A DNA stretch of 64,000 bases from PALSA-612 sp963704335 (GCA_963704335.1 OY969889.1:930001-994000); one strand, 5' to 3'; numbered from the stretch's first letter, positions 25,019 through 34,016 are shown. The notes: generated by a model not told the origin, from the letters alone. Program-made: numbers and translations.

Positions 25019-26436
25019 CGCAGGCCGAGGCGCTCAACTTCATCGACGGAAAGGCACGTCCCGCCGAGTCGGGCGAGTGGCTCCAGAAACTGCGGCCGGC
25101 GGACGGCTCGGTGCTGTGTCGCGTGGCGAGCTCGGGGGCGGCCGATGTCGACGTCGCCGTACAGGCGGCGCGCGCGGCACAGGAGGCCTGGGCCGAGCGG
25201 ACGGTGGTGGAACGCGGCGATCTCGTCCGCGAAATCGCGCTGGCGCTGCGGGAGCGGCGCGAGGAGCTCGCGGCTGTCGTTGTCGAGGAGACGGGCAAGG
25301 CAGAGGCGCTGGCTCTCGGCGAGGCGGACGCGGCGGTCGAGCTGGGCCTCTTCGTTGCGGGCGAGGGACGCCGCTATTACGGGCGGACGACAACGGCGAG
25401 CACGTCGCACCGCACGGTGATGGCCGTCAGACAGCCCGTCGGCGTCGCAGGGCTGCTGATCTCGTTCAACACACCGCTGCCCAACGTTGCCTGGAAGGTC
25501 TTTCCGGCGATCTTCTGCGGCAACGGTGCTGTCCTGAAGCCGTCCGAGGAGACGCCGCTCTCGGCCCAGCTGTTCGCGCGCGTCTGCGAAGAGGTCGGTG
25601 TGCCGGCGGGCGTCCTCAATGTCGTACAGGGGCTCGGCGCCGAGGCAGGGGCCGCTCTCGTCGAGCATCCGCAGGTCGATCTCGTGAGCTTCACGGGCTC
25701 GGCGGCGACAGGACGTTGGATCGCAGAGACGTCCGGCCGTCGGCTGGCCAAGGTGTGTCTCGAGCTCGGCGGGAAGAACGCGCTCGTCGTGTGCGACGAC
25801 GCGGATCTGGACAACGCCGTCCGCTGGGCGGTGCAGTCGTCCTTCTCGAATGCCGGCCAACGGTGCGCAGCCGCTTCGAGGATCGTTGTCTTCGACGCGG
25901 TGTATGACGAGTTCCGCCGTGGCTTCGTCGATGCTGCGCAGGCGTTCGCAGATACAGGCCCGGTCATCAGCGAGGCAAGCCTCGAACGCATCCTCGACGC
26001 CCTGGCGCGGGAGGCGGGCGCGACGGTGCTTTGCGGCGGCGAGCGTCTCGAGCGTGACGGTTGGTGGCTTGCGCCTACGGTTGTGGAAGGCGTCTCCGCC
26101 GACGCCGAGCTCTCGTGCACCGAGCTCTTCGGCCCTGTGACGATCCTCTACCGCGTCCGCGACCTGGCGGAGGCGCTGGCCGTCGTCAACGACTCGCCGT
26201 ACGGCCTAACGTGCGCCGTCCACACCGCGAGCCTCCACCGAGCGATGCTGTTCGCAGAGAAGGCGGAGGCGGGCGTGGTCGTCGTGAACGGCGGGACGCA
26301 CGGCTCGGAACCCCACATGGGCTTCGGCGGCGTGAAACAGTCGGGCACCGGCTGGCGCGAGCCCGGCGTGGAGGCGCTCGACGTCTACTCGGAGTGGAAG
26401 TACGTGAACCTCATCAGCGACCCATCGCTCGCATGA
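25015..26436 (+). CDS. NAD(P)-dependent aldehyde dehydrogenase
   Basis: 473 aa, the normal ALDH length. GTG start, GTGA overlap. FIDGKARPAESGEW at the N-terminus, NTPLPNVAWKVFPAIFCGN, FTGSAATGRWIAE (coenzyme site), LELGGKNALVV with the general-base Glu250, and NAGQRCAAASRIVV with the nucleophile Cys284 are all intact, as is the EWKYVNLISD-type tail. It oxidises an aldehyde to an acid. Next to NeuB, an SDR and an enolase-superfamily dehydratase, it could make a sugar acid that the dehydratase uses; that link is inference. Confidence 0.87.
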   Translation: MTQAEALNFIDGKARPAESGEWLQKLRPADGSVLCRVASSGAADVDVAVQAARAAQEAWAERTVVERGDLVREIALALRERREELAAVVVEETGKAEALALGEADAAVELGLFVAGEGRRYYGRTTTASTSHRTVMAVRQPVGVAGLLISFNTPLPNVAWKVFPAIFCGNGAVLKPSEETPLSAQLFARVCEEVGVPAGVLNVVQGLGAEAGAALVEHPQVDLVSFTGSAATGRWIAETSGRRLAKVCLELGGKNALVVCDDADLDNAVRWAVQSSFSNAGQRCAAASRIVVFDAVYDEFRRGFVDAAQAFADTGPVISEASLERILDALAREAGATVLCGGERLERDGWWLAPTVVEGVSADAELSCTELFGPVTILYRVRDLAEALAVVNDSPYGLTCAVHTASLHRAMLFAEKAEAGVVVVNGGTHGSEPHMGFGGVKQSGTGWREPGVEALDVYSEWKYVNLISDPSLA

Positions 26437-26447
26437 CGCAGAAGCGT

Positions 26448-26613
26448 GGTGTCAGACACCGAATTTCGCGCCTCGGCCCGCCCTGTCGGTGCGGGCTTGC
26501 TCTGATCGGACGCGTCCACGCTCCCTTTTCCTTGCTTCATTACCTTTCGTCTGTGGAGCAATTGGCACTGACTTGGCACACGCAACCGCTAACCGAAATC
26601 GGTGTCTGACACC
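26448..26613. repeat. Palindrome-bounded element (about 166 bp) with GGTGTC-A/T-GACACC ends
   Basis: The left end GGTGTCAGACACC (26448-26460) continues as GAATTTCG; the right end has CGAAATC followed by GGTGTCTGACACC (26601-26613). The ends are inverted copies over about 20 bp with one base inserted, and each 13-mer is itself a dyad (GGTGTC, one base, GACACC). Inside lies another hairpin (GCCCGC 26476-26481 / GCGGGC 26491-26496) and a noticeably AT-richer stretch, with no ORF. The ends resemble the REP-like palindromes mobilised by Y1/RAYT-type transposases in many bacteria, though no transposase is in the window. It fills the only sizeable gap in an otherwise 4-bp-overlap gene cluster, and its right end contains the start codon of the next gene. 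Confidence 0.7.
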
Positions 26614-27438
26614 GTTGCTGTTTTGGGCCCTGGTGCCGTCGGCGGTGCGCTCGGTGTGCGGCTGGCCTTGGCGGGCGCGCGGGTCATATGCGTGGCCAGG
26701 CCGAAGACGGCGAGTGCGATTGGTGGTCATGGCCTGACGCTCGTCACCGACGAGGGTGAGAAGACGGTGCGGCTCGAGGCCGTCGAAGAGCTGGCCGAGC
26801 CTGTCGACCTCCTGCTCGTGACCGTGAAGTCATACAGCCTGGACGACGGGATCTCGCGTATCGAAGCGGAGCCGGGAGTCGTCCTGCCGCTGTTGAACGG
26901 CCTCGAGCACATGGACGTTCTCCGAGCGCGCTTCGCGAACGTCGTGGCGGCGACCATCGGCCACTTCGAGGGGTACCGGGAGTCGCCGACGCGGATCGTC
27001 CAGCAGACTCCGGGCGTTGTGAACGTCGCCACTAGGGAGGCTCCGGAGCAGCTGGAACGGGGCGGCATCGCCACGCGAGCCGGAGGCAATGAGAAGGATG
27101 TGCTGTGGGAGAAGCTCGCCCGGCAGGGTCCGATCGCCGTGCTGACGTCGGTGGCCGGTGAGACGATCGGCGAGCTGCGGACCGGCGAACGGCTGCGCCT
27201 GGCAATCGAGGAAGCGTGCGCGGTCGCCGCAGCCGACAGCGCCAGGACGACGTTCGACGAGCAATGGGCGATCATCGAGTCCTTGCCGGACTGGGCCACG
27301 TCGTCCACGGAACGCGACGTCACCGCCGGGCGGACATCGGAGCTCGACGCGATCGGTGGCGCCGTGGTCCGCGCGGGCCGACGACTCGGCGTTCCCACAC
27401 CCACCCTCGAAGAGGCGCTCGCACAGTGCCCAGGGTGA
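26602..27438 (+). CDS. Ketopantoate reductase family protein (PanE/ApbA-like)
   Basis: 278 aa. The GTG at 26602 is the only start that includes the strand leading into VAVLGPGAVGGALGVRLALA, and it lies inside the GGTGTCTGACACC repeat, so the original start was probably replaced by the inserted element. No ribosome-binding site is visible. The NADPH site (GPGAVGG), KSYSLDD, the LLNGLEHMDVLRARF active-site region and the helical C-terminal domain (NEKDVLWEKLARQGPI) are all present. PanE relatives reduce a 2-keto acid; a ulosonic acid or its precursor is a plausible substrate in this cluster, rather than ketopantoate itself. Confidence 0.8.
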   Translation: MSDTVAVLGPGAVGGALGVRLALAGARVICVARPKTASAIGGHGLTLVTDEGEKTVRLEAVEELAEPVDLLLVTVKSYSLDDGISRIEAEPGVVLPLLNGLEHMDVLRARFANVVAATIGHFEGYRESPTRIVQQTPGVVNVATREAPEQLERGGIATRAGGNEKDVLWEKLARQGPIAVLTSVAGETIGELRTGERLRLAIEEACAVAAADSARTTFDEQWAIIESLPDWATSSTERDVTAGRTSELDAIGGAVVRAGRRLGVPTPTLEEALAQCPG

Positions 27439-28181
27439 TCGCCCTCATCGGCGCGCGCTCCGGCTCGGAGCGGGTTGCGAACAAGAACATCCGTCCGCTC
27501 GCGGGCCACCCGCTGCTCGCCTACGCGATCACGTCTGCACAGCGGGCCGACGTGTTCGAGCGCGTGCTCGTCTCGACCGACTCGGAGGAGATCGCGGAAG
27601 TTGCACGCTGGTACGGGGCGGACGTGCCCTTCCTCAGACCGCCGGAGTACGCGACATCCACCTCGCCGGACATCGAGTGGATCGCGTACACGCTCGACCG
27701 GTTGCCCGAGAGCTACGACCTCTTCGCAATCGTGCGCGCGACGAACCCGTTCCGCGGCCCGGACGTCGTGCAGCGCGGCCTCGAGCAGCTGCTCGCCACT
27801 CCTGAGGCGGACTCCATTCGGGCCGTCGAGCTCGTGAAGCAGCACCCGGGAAAGATGTGGGAGCTCGCAGAAGACGGCCGCACCATGGCGCCTGTGCTCG
27901 ACCAGTCCCACCTCGACGTTGCTTGGCACGCCGGCCAGTACCAGGCGCTGCCGCACGTCTACCACCAGAACAGCGCTCTCGAGATCGCGTGGACGCGCGC
28001 CGTGACGGAAATGGGCACGCGCGAAGGACGGGTGCTGGCGCCGTTCCTCACCGGGGGCCTCGAGGGCTTCAACGTCGACGACGAGGTGGACTGGCAGCGG
28101 GCGGAGGCGCTCGTCGCGTCGGGCGAGGCCACGCTCATCGAGGTCGATCGCCCCCCGTACCCATATCCTGACCGCCCATGA
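27426..28181 (+). CDS. Acylneuraminate cytidylyltransferase family protein (NeuA-like)
   Basis: 251 aa, GTG at 27426, 13-nt overlap with the PanE-like gene. VIALIGARSGSERVANKNIRPLAGH is the nucleotide-binding start of CMP-sugar synthetases (usual form ARGGSKxxxxKN), followed by RVLVSTDSEEIAEVA, LRPPEYATSTSPDIEW and a conserved LVKQHPGKMW segment. It would couple CTP to the 2-hydroxyl of the ulosonic acid made by the NeuB and KdsC homologues, giving a CMP-sugar donor. GARSGSERV, instead of GGSKGI, marks a divergent branch, so the sugar may not be a standard sialic acid. Confidence 0.85.
   Translation: MPRVIALIGARSGSERVANKNIRPLAGHPLLAYAITSAQRADVFERVLVSTDSEEIAEVARWYGADVPFLRPPEYATSTSPDIEWIAYTLDRLPESYDLFAIVRATNPFRGPDVVQRGLEQLLATPEADSIRAVELVKQHPGKMWELAEDGRTMAPVLDQSHLDVAWHAGQYQALPHVYHQNSALEIAWTRAVTEMGTREGRVLAPFLTGGLEGFNVDDEVDWQRAEALVASGEATLIEVDRPPYPYPDRP
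28164..28169 (+). promoter_or_regulatory. Possible internal -10 box (TATCCT)
   Basis: TATCCT ends 8 nt before the ATG at 28178, inside the end of the NeuA-like gene. It matches the TANNNT spacing found at other heads of transcription units here and could start a leaderless internal transcript for the downstream half of the cluster. No clear -35 box. Confidence 0.25.
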
Positions 28182-29350
28182 AGGTGGCCACCCTCGAGAC
28201 GCTGTACTGCGACGCCGGCTGGCGGCCGTGGATCTTCCTCAAGGCCACTACGGACGACGGGCTCGTCGGCTGGAGCGAGGTGACCGACTCGCACGGCTCG
28301 CCGCGCGGCCTCGCCGGCATCGTCGAGGATCTCGCCCCACTCGTCGTCGGCCGCGATCCGCGCGCCTGGGAGGCCGTCTACTGGGACCTCTACCGCGCGA
28401 CCCGGCAGAGCCCGGGCGGCGTCGTGGCGAAGGCGATCGCCGCCGTCGAGAACGCGCTGCTCGACCTGACGGCGAAATCGCACGACGTCGCGGTCTACGA
28501 GCTCTTCGGCGGCCCGCTGCGAGCGGAGGTACCCGTCTACTGGTCGCACTGCGGTACCACGCGCGCGCGAGCTTGGGAGGTGACGGGCACGCCGAAGCTC
28601 GCATCCTATGAGGACGTCACAGCGCTTGGCCGCGAGGTCGTCGAGCGCGGCTTTCCGGCCTTCAAGACGAACGTCGTCGTGCCCGGCGACGACCCGCAGG
28701 TGCTGCACCCGGGGTTCCACGGCCCAGGGCTCGAGCGGAACTCGTCACCCGAGGTGGAGGCGGCGCTCGGCCGCCTGCTGGAGGCGTTCGCCGCCGGCAC
28801 GGAAGGCAAGGCCGAGCCGATCGTCGACCTCAACTTCAACCTTGCGACTGAGGGAGCAAGGCGTACGGCGGCGACGCTCACCGCCTACGACCTCGCGTGG
28901 CTCGAGATCGACTGCTTCGACCCGGAGGCCCTCGCGTTCATCCGACGCTCGACGTCGATCCCGATCTGCTCCGGCGAGAATCTTTACGGCACCCGCGGCT
29001 TCAGGCCGTTCTTCGAAGCCGGCGCGGTCGATGTCGCGTCAGTTGACGTGATCTGGAACGGCTTTGCGCAGTCGAAGAAGATCGCCGACCTCGCGGAGAC
29101 ATACGAAGTCAACTGCGCGCCGCACAACTACTACAGCCACCTCGCGACCTACATCTCGGCGCAGTGGTGTGCGGCCATCCCCAACGTGCGGATTCTCGAG
29201 GTCGACGTCGACGATGTGCCGTGGAAGGACGAGCTGACGGCCGCGCCGGACATCACCGGGGGAGTGCTGACGGTTCCCAGCGGCCCTGGCTGGGGCGCCG
29301 AGGTGGACGAGGACGTGCTGCGCGCCCACGCCTGGCCGTCCGCGGGCTGA
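28178..29350 (+). CDS. Enolase-superfamily protein (mandelate racemase/muconate lactonizing type)
   Basis: 390 aa, ATG start (ATGA overlap). N-terminal capping domain with VATLETLYCDAGWRPWIFLKA and GWSEVTDSHG; the barrel has AFKTNVVVPG (first catalytic Lys strand), metal ligands in IVDLNFNLA, WLEIDCFDPEA and CSGENLYG, and the His loop NCAPHNYYSHLATYI typical of the mandelate racemase group. Such enzymes abstract the proton next to a carboxylate, most often dehydrating sugar acids to 2-keto-3-deoxy acids. The substrate here is unknown; an acid made by the ALDH upstream is possible. Confidence 0.83.
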   Translation: MKVATLETLYCDAGWRPWIFLKATTDDGLVGWSEVTDSHGSPRGLAGIVEDLAPLVVGRDPRAWEAVYWDLYRATRQSPGGVVAKAIAAVENALLDLTAKSHDVAVYELFGGPLRAEVPVYWSHCGTTRARAWEVTGTPKLASYEDVTALGREVVERGFPAFKTNVVVPGDDPQVLHPGFHGPGLERNSSPEVEAALGRLLEAFAAGTEGKAEPIVDLNFNLATEGARRTAATLTAYDLAWLEIDCFDPEALAFIRRSTSIPICSGENLYGTRGFRPFFEAGAVDVASVDVIWNGFAQSKKIADLAETYEVNCAPHNYYSHLATYISAQWCAAIPNVRILEVDVDDVPWKDELTAAPDITGGVLTVPSGPGWGAEVDEDVLRAHAWPSAG

Positions 29351-29351
29351 C

Positions 29352-30143
29352 GTGCGGAAGCTCCTGCGCAGGGCTGCGTGGTCGGCAGCCGTTAGATCAG
29401 GGCTTCAGGTCTACGACCCGGAGGCTCACAGCAGCTATCGCCTCGACGAAGCGGCCGAGGAGGTGCTGGACGCGGGGTCGATCCCCGACAAGCGGCCGTC
29501 GACCGCGTGGGAGGACGTGCCCGATCTCACACTCGTGCCAGAGGCGCTGCCGACCGTGATCGACGTCGAGCGCTTTCGCGGCGCACGCGTGCTCGAGGTG
29601 GGGCCGAAGTACGGCGTGCACTCGCTCTGGATAGATCGCGAGCTTCAGCCGTCAGAGGTCGTCTTCTCGGACTTCGCCGCGGACACCGAGCTGCACGACC
29701 AGTGGGTCGGCAAGCTCGAGAGGCCGCACCGCTTTGTCTACGGCGATCTGCGCACGGCGGAGGAGCTGCTCGAGTTGGAGCCGTTCGACCTCGTCTTCTT
29801 CCTCGGCGTGCTCTATCACTCGGCGCACCATCTCGATCTGCTGTCGATGCTGAACCGCGTGACGAAGCTGGGCGGCTCGATGCTGCTCGAGTCCACCGTC
29901 GACGACCGGAGCGACGCGATCGTCCGCCTGAACTGGCACGCATCGACGGGCAAGGCGAAGGCGGTGCCGACGGTGGCGGCGATGCGGACCGAGCTGGCGT
30001 GGACGGGCTGGCGGAAGGTGCGGAGGTTCACGGACTATCGGCCGGAGTCGGAGCAGGTGCTGCTGCTCTGCGAGAAGACCGACGAGCTCGCGGAGGCAAC
30101 GGGCCTCGCGCCCGCGGTCACCGCGCATCGCCGCGAGCCTTGA
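29352..30143 (+). CDS. Class I SAM-dependent methyltransferase
   Basis: 263 aa, GTG start one base after the previous stop. The SAM motif I is VLEVGPKYGVHSLWI (near residue 80), slightly unusual in having GPKYG instead of GxGxG; FDLVFFLGVLYHSAHHLDLL and LGGSMLLESTV follow in the tRNA-mo5U34-methyltransferase (CmoB)/DUF1698-like order. It is likely an O- or N-methyltransferase acting on the sugar produced by this cluster or on the glycan end. The linker before motif I is longer than usual. Confidence 0.75.
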   Translation: MRKLLRRAAWSAAVRSGLQVYDPEAHSSYRLDEAAEEVLDAGSIPDKRPSTAWEDVPDLTLVPEALPTVIDVERFRGARVLEVGPKYGVHSLWIDRELQPSEVVFSDFAADTELHDQWVGKLERPHRFVYGDLRTAEELLELEPFDLVFFLGVLYHSAHHLDLLSMLNRVTKLGGSMLLESTVDDRSDAIVRLNWHASTGKAKAVPTVAAMRTELAWTGWRKVRRFTDYRPESEQVLLLCEKTDELAEATGLAPAVTAHRREP

Positions 30144-32056
30144 GCGACCTGAGCCTCATCCCGCAGTCGGCGTTCGCAGGAAGGCGCGAAACGGACCTTG
30201 CGCTCGTCGCGGACATGTGCCGGCTCAACGCGCTGACCGCGGTCAAGCGCGCAGGCTCCGGCCACCTCGGCTCGAGCTTCAGCGCGATGGACATCGTCGT
30301 CTTCCTGCTCTACGAGCAGCTGAATGTCGCGCAACTCGGCTTCGACCATCCCGACCGTGACGTGTACTTCTCATCCAAGGGCCACGACGTGCCGGGCCTG
30401 TACGCCGTCCTGCACTCCCTTGGCGTCGTGCCCACGGAGAAGCTGCTGCGGCTGCGGCGCTCAGGTGGGCTGGACGGGCATCCGAACGTGCGGGCGCCGG
30501 GCATCGAGGCGAACTCCGGCTCGCTCGGCATGGGCATCTCCAAGGGCCGCGGCATCGCCTGGGCGAAGCGGCAGCTCGGCTGGGGCGGGCGGGTAGTAGT
30601 CATGGTTGGTGACGGCGAGCTGCAGGAGGGTCAGAACTTCGAGGCCTTGCAGGGTGCGTCTCACGACGGCCTGTCGGGCCTGACCGTTGTCGTCGACCGC
30701 AACGAGCTGCAGTCGGACAGGCCGACGGAGGAGATCCTGGCGCTCGGAAATCTCGAGGCGAAGCTTGCCGGGTTTGGCTGGCACGTTGCGACCTGCGACG
30801 GCCACGACTACGACGAGCTGCGGCGCGCGTTCGGGGAGCTCAGCGCGATCACGGATCGCCCGCAGGTGCTCGTCGCTCGCACGATCAAGGGCCGTGGCGT
30901 GTCGTTCATGGAGCATCCGACCGCGCTTCGTGCGGATGGCGGCACCTACCGCTGGCACGCGGGCGCACCCGACGACGAGAGCTTCGAGCGCGCTCGTGAC
31001 GAGCTGCTCGAGCGAATCGGGCCGGTAGAGCTCGAGCCCGTGCCCCCCGTAGAGGACGAGCTGCCTGCACCGGCGCTCGAGGCGGAGCCCGAGAGCGGGG
31101 CGGGGACACGCGTCACGGTCAGCCGCGAGTACGTCGTCGAGGCCTACGGAGAGGCGCTCGTCGAGCTGGCCGCCCGGAATCCGGCGCTCGTCGTGCTCGA
31201 CGCCGACCTCGCATCCGACTGCCGGGTGCGCGGCTTCGAGGAGGCGTACCCCGACCGCTTCCTCGAGTGCGGCATTGCCGAGCAGGACATGGTGTCCGTC
31301 GCAGGTGGGCTCGCGCGCCACGGCCTTCTACCTGTCGTCAACTCGTTCGCGAGCTTCCTTGCTGCCCGCGCGAACGAGCAGATCTACAACAACGCGAGCG
31401 AGGGCTCGAAGGTGATCTACGCCCTGCACTACGCGGGATTGATCCCCGCCGGCCCGGGCATGTCGCATCAGAGCCTCCGCGACATCTCGTTGCTCGCCGC
31501 CCTCCCGAGCATGACCATCGTGCAGCCGGGGAACGCCGAGGAGACGAGGGCGGTGCTTACATGGGCTGTCGAGGAGGCCGAGGGCAACGTCGCCATCCGT
31601 CTGGCCATCGGGCCGTCGCCCCGGCGCATCGAGCTCCCCGACGGCCACCGGCTGGCGCCAGGACGCGGCTCCGTTCTGCGTCAGGGCGGAGACGTGCTCG
31701 TCTTCGCCTACGGGCCGGTGATGCTGCACGAGGCGCTGACCGCCGCGGAGCTCCTCTCCGAGCATGGACACGACGTGGCCGTCGTGAACATGCCCTGGCT
31801 AAACCGCTTCGACCGCGAGTGGCTCGACGAGCTCACGGCATCGTCAGCGGCGATCGTCGTCATCGACGACCACGCCCCGATCGGCGGGCTCGGCGATGCA
31901 CTTCGTCGCGAGCTGCCCGGCCGGGAGGTGACGGTCTGTGGCGTCGAAGGCTGGCCGGCGTTCGGCACTCCGCCCGAAGCACTGCGGGGGCACGGCCTCG
32001 ACGCCGCCTCGCTCGCCGGCCGCATCGCCGAGGCGCGGACGCTCGCAGGCGCGTGA
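30140..32056 (+). CDS. Transketolase, single chain resembling two fused half-subunits
   Basis: 638 aa from the TTG at 30140 (TTGA overlap). The N-terminal TPP domain (about 1-300) has GSGHLGSSFSAMDIVVFL, the GDGELQEGQNFEALQGASHD TPP/Mg motif and the DRNELQSD continuation. An acidic, proline-rich linker (PVPPVEDELPAPALEAEPES, about 300-325) leads to the pyrimidine-binding domain with ECGIAEQDMVSVAGGLA (catalytic Glu) and the C-terminal transketolase domain. Length and linker fit a fusion of the split transketolases found in secondary-metabolism and archaeal clusters rather than the 660-700 aa housekeeping enzyme. It would move a two-carbon ketol unit, perhaps to build the unusual sugar here. 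Confidence 0.83.
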   Translation: MSDLSLIPQSAFAGRRETDLALVADMCRLNALTAVKRAGSGHLGSSFSAMDIVVFLLYEQLNVAQLGFDHPDRDVYFSSKGHDVPGLYAVLHSLGVVPTEKLLRLRRSGGLDGHPNVRAPGIEANSGSLGMGISKGRGIAWAKRQLGWGGRVVVMVGDGELQEGQNFEALQGASHDGLSGLTVVVDRNELQSDRPTEEILALGNLEAKLAGFGWHVATCDGHDYDELRRAFGELSAITDRPQVLVARTIKGRGVSFMEHPTALRADGGTYRWHAGAPDDESFERARDELLERIGPVELEPVPPVEDELPAPALEAEPESGAGTRVTVSREYVVEAYGEALVELAARNPALVVLDADLASDCRVRGFEEAYPDRFLECGIAEQDMVSVAGGLARHGLLPVVNSFASFLAARANEQIYNNASEGSKVIYALHYAGLIPAGPGMSHQSLRDISLLAALPSMTIVQPGNAEETRAVLTWAVEEAEGNVAIRLAIGPSPRRIELPDGHRLAPGRGSVLRQGGDVLVFAYGPVMLHEALTAAELLSEHGHDVAVVNMPWLNRFDREWLDELTASSAAIVVIDDHAPIGGLGDALRRELPGREVTVCGVEGWPAFGTPPEALRGHGLDAASLAGRIAEARTLAGA

Positions 32057-33037
32057 ACGCCACGTTCGCTCCGGAGCTCGCAGTCGTGCTGAGCTTCCAC
32101 GGCGTCGTCGAGCGGATCGAGCACCCGGAGATCCAGGTCAACCACGTCGACCTCGAGTCCTTCGAGCGCATCGTCCAGCTACGTTCGCGAGCGCTACGAG
32201 GTCGTGTCGCTCGACGACATCGCGGCTGCGGTGCGCGGCGAAGCGTCGCTACCGGCGGACGCCGCGGCACTGACGTTCGACGACGCCTATCGCTCGGTGC
32301 TCGAGCTCGCCGATCCCCTGCTGAGCGGCGTGCCGTACGCCGTGTTCGTGCCGTCGGGCCTGATCGACTCGGGCTCGCGCGTACCGACGTACGTCATGCG
32401 CGCTGCCCTCGCGTTCACCGAGGAACCGAGCGTCCAGTTGCCCGGGCGGAGACGGCCGCTCAAGCTCCGCACCGTCGACGACCGGGAGCGCGCCGCCGGC
32501 CAGGCGGCGGAGTTGCTCCGCTCGCTGCCTCGGGCAGAGGTCGAAGACGTGCTGCTCCGCCTGCGGGAGCTGCTGCCCGCCGAGCGGTGGGCGGAGGTCG
32601 ACGCAGCGTTTGCCAGCGAGGCGTTGCTCGGCTGGGACGAGCTCCGCTCGCTCGCCGCACGCGGGATCGCGGTCGGCTCGCACACTCGCGACCACGCGGT
32701 GCTGCACGAGCGGCAGGACACGGCTGAGATCTCGGTTCAGGTGCGGGACTCGAAGACGGCGATCGAGGATCGGCTCGGCGTCCCGTGCCGTCACTTCTGC
32801 TACCCGCACGGCCATCCGATCGATATCTCCCGGGATGCCGTCGAAGCCGCGCGTGACGGGGGCTACAGCTCCGCCTTCATGAACGTCGGCGGCCCGGTGC
32901 GCGAGGGCATGGATCCCCTGCTGCTGCCGCGGATCGCCATCGCCGGATCCCCGCCGGACGCAGCGCTGGCGGAGCGCGTGCAGCTCAGCCACAGCAAGTG
33001 GTACCGCGAGGCGGCGGCGGAGCTCGGACTTGGCTGA
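32053..33037 (+). pseudogene. Polysaccharide deacetylase family protein, single-base frameshift
   Basis: About 327 codons after repair. From the GTG at 32053 (GTGA overlap) the N-terminus reads LAVVLSFHGVVERIEHPEIQ and VNHVDLESFERIVQ, then the matching frame shifts by +1 at about 32179 and continues as YVRERYEVVSLDDIAAAV, ALTFDDAYRSVLELA (metal Asp), YAVFVPSGLIDSGSR, GIAVGSHTRDHAVL (His-His) and CRHFCYPHGHPIDIS. Deleting one C in CAGCTAC restores the exact family join (IVQYVRERYEVVS). All NodB-type catalytic motifs are intact. It would deacetylate a sugar of the surface glycan. Either a genuine recent lesion or a sequencing error. Confidence 0.78.
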
Positions 33038-34016
33038 CGAACTGGAGATCCGGCCGCCTACGCCTGCCGACCTGCCGGCTCTGGGCAGGCTCTACGAGGC
33101 GGTCAAGGGCAGGCCACGACCGGAGTCGGTCACCGGCCACCGGCTCTTCGACACTCCGTGGGGAGACTCGGTGTCGCTGATCGCGGTCGACGGTGACGTC
33201 TGCGCGTCGATGGCGGTCTACTGGCCGGTGGCCATGCGAGTGGGTGACGAGGTGGTGCCCGGCGCTCAGGGCATGGAGGCGGTCACGCATCCCGACTACC
33301 GCAACCGGCCGCGGCTCTTCTTGACGCTCGCCAAGCAGGGCCGGGACCTCGCCCTCGAGCGCATGCAGCTGATGTACACGTTCCCGAACGTGCGCTCGAT
33401 CAAGCTGACGAAGCACGTGGGCGCCACGTATCTCGGCGAGGTGGGCGGCTGGGGGATCGATCTCGAGCGCCGTCGTCTGCGTCTACCGCGGCTCTCGCGC
33501 CGGGCCGACGAGATCGCCGGCGTGCCGACGATCGGCGAGCTGGCGGAGCTCGCTGCCCGAGCCCACGCGCAGCCCGATCTCGTGCGGATCGACAAGAGCG
33601 TGGCGTGGCTCTCCTGGCGCTACTCGGACGCGACCTGCGAGAACTACGAGTGGGTCGTCGAGCGTGATGCGGACGGCGCGCTGACCGCTGCGGCGCTGCT
33701 CGGCGAGCGGGACCCGGCGCAGTGGGGCGCGGATTTCGCAGGCATCTTCCGCGTTCACGAGCTTTTCGCACTCGACGAGCAGGCCGCGCGGTCGGTGCTT
33801 CGTCGGTCGGTCGACCGGGTCCGCGGCGCGGGCGCCCGGAAGCTCGACGTGCTCGTCAAGGACCCGTTGCTGGAGCAGGCGGTCGCGGCCAGCGGGTTCG
33901 CGCTCGAGGGCCGGCACCCGATGACGGCGATCTCGAATCCGTCGAAGGCCTTCGGCTTCGACACCTACGACTTCGATCGCTGGCGTGTCATCACCGGCGA
34001 CCACGACTTCTTCTGA
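33030..34016 (+). CDS. GNAT-family N-acetyltransferase (two-domain)
   Basis: 328 aa from the TTG at 33030 (8-nt overlap). LEIRPPTPADLPALGRLYEA opens a GNAT domain; QGMEAVTHPDYRNRPRLFLTL is the acetyl-CoA loop region, atypical but recognisable; a second GNAT-like half follows (EWVVERDADGALTAAALL). It resembles the Acetyltransf_9-type proteins often found with polysaccharide genes, which acylate amino sugars. Placed between a deacetylase and a GT-B transferase, it may re-acylate an amino group in the cluster's sugar; this is inference. Confidence 0.7.
   Translation: MADELEIRPPTPADLPALGRLYEAVKGRPRPESVTGHRLFDTPWGDSVSLIAVDGDVCASMAVYWPVAMRVGDEVVPGAQGMEAVTHPDYRNRPRLFLTLAKQGRDLALERMQLMYTFPNVRSIKLTKHVGATYLGEVGGWGIDLERRRLRLPRLSRRADEIAGVPTIGELAELAARAHAQPDLVRIDKSVAWLSWRYSDATCENYEWVVERDADGALTAAALLGERDPAQWGADFAGIFRVHELFALDEQAARSVLRRSVDRVRGAGARKLDVLVKDPLLEQAVAASGFALEGRHPMTAISNPSKAFGFDTYDFDRWRVITGDHDFF

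Noticed and set aside
26448..26613. Simple operator or terminator between the ALDH and PanE-like genes
   Set aside because: Ends are long-range inverted copies 166 bp apart with a distinct interior, which fits a mobile element better than a regulator site or a local hairpin.
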